From NCBI GenBank assembly GCA_902760755.1, contig CACWHK010000022.1, positions 1 to 35,164 of the forward strand: a DNA stretch of 35,164 bases, given 5' to 3'. The notes below the pieces were generated by a model that searched no databases, had not been told where the DNA came from, and saw nothing but the letters and a program-made list of their open reading frames with translations. The position numbers and the translations under genes were made by a program. Positions 32,223 to 35,164 of the stretch are shown piece after piece (position 1 is the first letter of the stretch; every line of letters starts with the position of its first letter). Source of the DNA: an uncultured Lachnospiraceae bacterium. Lineage in GTDB: Bacteria; Bacillota; Clostridia; Lachnospirales; Lachnospiraceae.

Positions 32223-33920
32223 CTAGATTGATACTTTCCCTTTCGTCAGCTTCCGCATCACCAGATTCAGGATCAGCACAAGGAGCAGGATACAGCAGGC
32301 CAGGGCTGCAGCCGTCTGCTGGCTGCTGTTCATCTGATACCGGAACAGCTCTACGCCAAGGGTCATTGTCTTTTCACTATACAACAGGTTGGACATGGTA
32401 AGTTCATAGAAAGAAGGAATGAAGATAATGAACCAACCGGCTACGATCGAAGGGAGAAGCATGGGGATCACCACATCCTTCATCCGTCGGAGCCACCCGG
32501 CTCCGGAGACCGCCGCCGCCTCTTCCAGAACCGGCCCGATCTGAGAGAAACCGGATATCGTGCTCTGCATCCCCATCATCATATACTTAATCATGTACGC
32601 GATGACCAGGATTGCCATGGAATTGTACAGGTTTAACCCGAAGCGGCCCGACATGGTCATAATGAGTGCCAGAGCTATCACCACGCTGGGCGTTCCTGCG
32701 CCAAAAGAGATCAGGAAATCCGGGATCTTTCGTCCCCTCATATTCGTCCGTTTCAGAAGATAAGCCATGATGATACAGATGATCATACCAAGCGTTGCTG
32801 CCAATGTTGCTGTTATAAGACTGTTCAGTGCAGATTTCAGGATCGTCGAACGGGTGAAGACATGCTGCCAGAATCTGACGGTCAGATTCCCCTCTGCGAA
32901 AACAGACTTTCCCATATTCTGTGTGAAGGAAGTGGCGATCACCGAAAGAAACGGGATCACGATGATCACGATAGCGAAGATCGATGTCAGGATCGTCAGT
33001 GGGATCCGCCATTTTCGTAGATCCACAATGTTCGGCCGCATGGATTTTCCACTGATCGTGATCCGGTTTTTCTTTCCCATCAAAAGTTTCGAAAGGAGGA
33101 GCAATACAAGAGACAGTACCATCAGAAATACCGAAAGCACGGTGGCATCCGACAATCCCTGTGAGGTACCTGTGGCCACATATTCCGAAATCCTTGTAGT
33201 AATGGTATAGAGCTTCCCCGGAGCTCCGATGATGGATGGGATCCCGTAACAGGAGGCCGCTGCCACAAAGACCATGATAGCCGAAGAACCAATGGACGGA
33301 AGCATCATAGGAAGCGTTACCGTAAAGAGCGTCTTCACGGGAGAGGCTCCCGAGATCCGCGCCGCTTCCTCCAGTGACGGATCCATGCGTTCCAGCGCAC
33401 GACAAAGCAGTATAAATGCAAAAGGATAATAAAATGTCGTAAGCACCCATACCATTCCTCCGATGGTATAGATATTGAATGGTGCTTCCGAAAGACCGAA
33501 CAGGTTCTTAAGGACTACATTGACGGTACCCACCTTCGGATTCAGGAGCCTCATCCACGCCATGGCCCCCACGTAGGGCGGAACCATGTAGGTCAAAAGA
33601 AACAGTGTACGGAAGAAACCTCGTCCGTAGAGATTTGTCCGGGTCACAAGCCAGGCTAGGGGAAATGCAATGAGAACCCCGAAGACCATGGAAAGCGACG
33701 CTGTGATCAGGGTATTCCTGAGGCAGTCCCAATTCAGTGAGTAGCTGTAGATCCGCTTCACCGCATCCAGAGAGAAGGAGCCGTCTGCAAAGAAAGCCCG
33801 GAACAACAGATACAAAAGAGGGAATACAAGAAACACCAAAAGAAAAGCCAGAATGAGCAGAATAAAAACCCATTTGACATCAAAATGAAATCCTGATCTT
33901 TTATCCAAGTGTTCTTTCAT
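32223..33920 (-). CDS. ABC transporter permease, fused double domain (FbpB-type)
   Basis: 565 residues with about 12 membrane helices in two homologous halves. Each half has an EAA loop that docks the ATPase: LEEAARISGASPVKTLFTVT and LEEAAAVSGAGWLRRMKDVV. A single-chain double permease with this spacing is typical of iron(III) importers (FbpB/SfuB) and some 2-aminoethylphosphonate systems. It follows the binding protein by three bases and precedes the ATPase by about ten. Confidence 0.92.
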   Translation of the reverse strand: MKEHLDKRSGFHFDVKWVFILLILAFLLVFLVFPLLYLLFRAFFADGSFSLDAVKRIYSYSLNWDCLRNTLITASLSMVFGVLIAFPLAWLVTRTNLYGRGFFRTLFLLTYMVPPYVGAMAWMRLLNPKVGTVNVVLKNLFGLSEAPFNIYTIGGMVWVLTTFYYPFAFILLCRALERMDPSLEEAARISGASPVKTLFTVTLPMMLPSIGSSAIMVFVAAASCYGIPSIIGAPGKLYTITTRISEYVATGTSQGLSDATVLSVFLMVLSLVLLLLSKLLMGKKNRITISGKSMRPNIVDLRKWRIPLTILTSIFAIVIIVIPFLSVIATSFTQNMGKSVFAEGNLTVRFWQHVFTRSTILKSALNSLITATLAATLGMIICIIMAYLLKRTNMRGRKIPDFLISFGAGTPSVVIALALIMTMSGRFGLNLYNSMAILVIAYMIKYMMMGMQSTISGFSQIGPVLEEAAAVSGAGWLRRMKDVVIPMLLPSIVAGWFIIFIPSFYELTMSNLLYSEKTMTLGVELFRYQMNSSQQTAAALACCILLLVLILNLVMRKLTKGKVSI

Positions 33921-33923
33921 CTC

Positions 33924-34997
33924 CTAATTTGATACTTCCTTCTGGAACAGGGCGCGGATCTCGTCCCGCTGTTTCAGACATTTTTCATAATCTACCGGGA
34001 TCGTATTCTTCAACATTTCAGACAGGGACTTGGAATCATAAGGATGCTCCTCCATGTCCGTCCTAACTCCGTACATCCATCCCTTGATGATCAGCTTCTG
34101 GCCGGCCGGAGACAGGAAGTACTCCTGCAGCACCTCTGCGGCCTGAATATTCTTATTTGCGCTGTACTTTTCATCCACGATCATGATCGGTGACGGTACC
34201 GGTACGGAACCATCCTCCGGATAGATCACGGTCAACGGAGAGTTCTCCTCTTCCCGCTTCTTCAGGATCGACTCCTCCAGGATCATGGCCGCACGGATCT
34301 CACCGGTCTCCAGCTTGGCAACCGCATTCGCCCCGGATTCAATCGTTACATTCTGGTGCCCCAGAGACTTGAAGTAACCGTCCCCGTACTTATCCAGAAG
34401 CCCCACCATCGTACAGTAGGAGGAACCCGAGGTCAGCGGATCGCTCATGGAGAGATCCCCCTTATACTTCTCATTCTCCGCAAAATCCTTCATGGAATGA
34501 GGTACCTCGTCTTCTTTATACTTCTCGGGATTGTATGCAAGAACCATGTTCAGTGAACGCACCGGATACCAGTAACCTTCCTTGTCATATTCGAAGGCCA
34601 GCTTGTCCGCATCCGGGAAGATATGCGGATGCAGCATCCCTTGCTCCTTCAGTTCTTCCCCATAAGACTGCTCGGCAACCATCAGGATATCACAGCCCAG
34701 CTTCCCGGCATCCTTCTCCGCAGCCACCTTGGACTGGATCGTGCCGGTACCCCCCTGGAAGAATTCCACATCAAGATTCGGGAATTCCTTCTTCAATTCT
34801 GACTTTATGTCCTCAATGATATCATTGTACATCGATGTATAGATCACGATGCTCCCGGTGACAGCCTCATTCCCGCTTCCTGAACCGGACCCGTCCTCCG
34901 CCTTGTCAGAGCCGCTGCCGCAGGCTGCCATACCAAGGGTCAGTGCCATCGCCAGCACTCCGGAAAAACATTTTTTCATTCGTTTGATCATATGCAT
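33924..34997 (-). CDS. ABC transporter substrate-binding lipoprotein (Fe3+-type)
   Basis: About 357 residues; several ATGs are clustered, and the one nine bases after AAGGAG is chosen. The signal ends in lipobox GMAAC, followed by a Gly/Ser linker. The mature part begins GSIVIYTSMYNDIIEDIKSE and includes VEFFQGGTGTIQSKVAAEKD and MVAEQSYGEELKEQGML. These match the extracellular solute-binding family 1/6 group that includes FbpA. The usual FbpA iron-binding Tyr-Tyr pair is not obvious near the C-terminus, so the ligand could be ferric iron, a phosphonate or a polyamine. First gene of the transporter operon. Confidence 0.9.
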   Translation of the reverse strand: MHMIKRMKKCFSGVLAMALTLGMAACGSGSDKAEDGSGSGSGNEAVTGSIVIYTSMYNDIIEDIKSELKKEFPNLDVEFFQGGTGTIQSKVAAEKDAGKLGCDILMVAEQSYGEELKEQGMLHPHIFPDADKLAFEYDKEGYWYPVRSLNMVLAYNPEKYKEDEVPHSMKDFAENEKYKGDLSMSDPLTSGSSYCTMVGLLDKYGDGYFKSLGHQNVTIESGANAVAKLETGEIRAAMILEESILKKREEENSPLTVIYPEDGSVPVPSPIMIVDEKYSANKNIQAAEVLQEYFLSPAGQKLIIKGWMYGVRTDMEEHPYDSKSLSEMLKNTIPVDYEKCLKQRDEIRALFQKEVSN

Positions 34998-35037
34998 TTT
35001 CATCATCTCCTTACCTCTCTTTCCATGATATCCGCTT

Positions 35038-35066
35038 ATTTTATCTTATCACAATACCAACAGTAA
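35038..35066 (-). promoter_or_regulatory. Possible promoter of the ABC operon abutting the IS end
   Basis: TTACTG (35061-35066), 17 bases, TAAAAT (35038-35043) on the minus strand. The first base of the -35 is the last base of the 99-base repeat, so the IS insertion may have supplied or altered the promoter. Confidence 0.45.
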
Positions 35067-35164
35067 GTGAACTACCCCGACCTATAGAGGTCGGAGCTTC
35101 CTGCTTCAACCACCACAGCTTCGTCAACGATATACGTTATAGAAGTCTTACACGATGTCCACAG
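35066..35164 (-). mobile_element. IS200/IS605-type right end (right copy)
   Basis: Exact reverse complement of positions 1-99, with the hairpin at 35075-35096 and the TTCAC terminus pointing inward. The adjoining unique sequence (reading left from 35065) differs from that at the left copy. In the TnpB model this copy would therefore carry a different guide. Only the end of the element is in the window. Confidence 0.6.
35072..35164 (-). CDS. Possible C-terminus of TnpB-like protein (partial, right copy)
   Basis: Identical to the partial frame at 1-93 and open to the window edge, ending at the same TAG within the right-end hairpin region. Same uncertainty. Confidence 0.35.
   Translation of the reverse strand: MWTSCKTSITYIVDEAVVVEAGSSDLYRSG

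Noticed and set aside
1-35164. The terminal inverted repeat as the ends of a 35-kb transposon or as proof of a circular molecule
   Set aside because: The repeat carries an IS200/IS605-type end and its length equals a common assembler k-mer. The interior is ordinary chromosomal metabolism without a transposase. Circularity would need direct, not inverted, terminal overlap.

Overview
The window looks like a low-copy chromosomal stretch from an anaerobic Clostridia-type Firmicute, probably Lachnospiraceae-like. The reasons are pyruvate:ferredoxin oxidoreductase, an RnfB-like polyferredoxin, type III glutamine synthetase, an ANTAR antiterminator, a Na+-pump decarboxylase subunit pair, strong AGGAGG ribosome sites and a moderately high GC content. 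Genus cannot be told from the sequence alone. Nearly all genes lie on the minus strand; the exceptions are a truncated AraC-type regulator at the left edge and a hybrid histidine kinase at 25.1-27.7 kb.

Ends. The first 99 bases and the last 99 bases are an exact inverted repeat. Each contains a stem-loop and a TTCAC terminus typical of the right end of IS200/IS605-family (TnpB) elements, and each opens into different unique DNA. The window is therefore a unique segment lying between two oppositely oriented copies of one IS. The exact 99-base limit suggests an assembly k-mer boundary.

0.7-7.7 kb, nitrogen assimilation. An ammonium transporter with a fused C-terminal PII domain is followed by type III glutamine synthetase (glnN). 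A short GlnA-like synthetase is followed by an ANTAR RNA-binding regulator. Both transcription units have good sigma-70 promoters, a terminator inside the leader, and small hairpins with an AANGGC hexaloop that overlap the terminators. This is the arrangement expected for ANTAR-controlled antitermination, with the regulator encoded in the same locus. Between the two units lies an alcohol dehydrogenase gene wrecked by a large internal deletion.

7.8-15 kb, redox operon. A soluble protein made of two tandem RnfB-type ferredoxin modules is translationally coupled to pyruvate:ferredoxin oxidoreductase. A GltA/NfnB-like flavoprotein and a PAS-CPBP membrane protein follow. This suggests a route from pyruvate through ferredoxin to NAD(P)H, next to the glutamine synthetases that need carbon skeletons and reductant.

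15-20.8 kb, cell envelope genes. These are a small membrane-anchored protein, a lipoprotein serpin, an ECF-like sigma factor overlapping a membrane anti-sigma-like protein with a TEA-rich stalk, a small glycine-rich membrane protein, and beta and gamma-like subunits of a Na+-translocating decarboxylase.

20.8-30.5 kb, signalling. A sensor kinase and response regulator pair is followed by a secreted orphan protein whose promoter carries an 11-bp-period direct repeat. A 7TM hybrid kinase converges on a response-regulator-like protein with a degenerate receiver and the same winged-helix output type. Two unrecognised genes follow.

30.5-35 kb. Acetolactate decarboxylase is followed by an iron-type (Fbp-like) ABC transporter operon whose promoter abuts the right-hand IS end.
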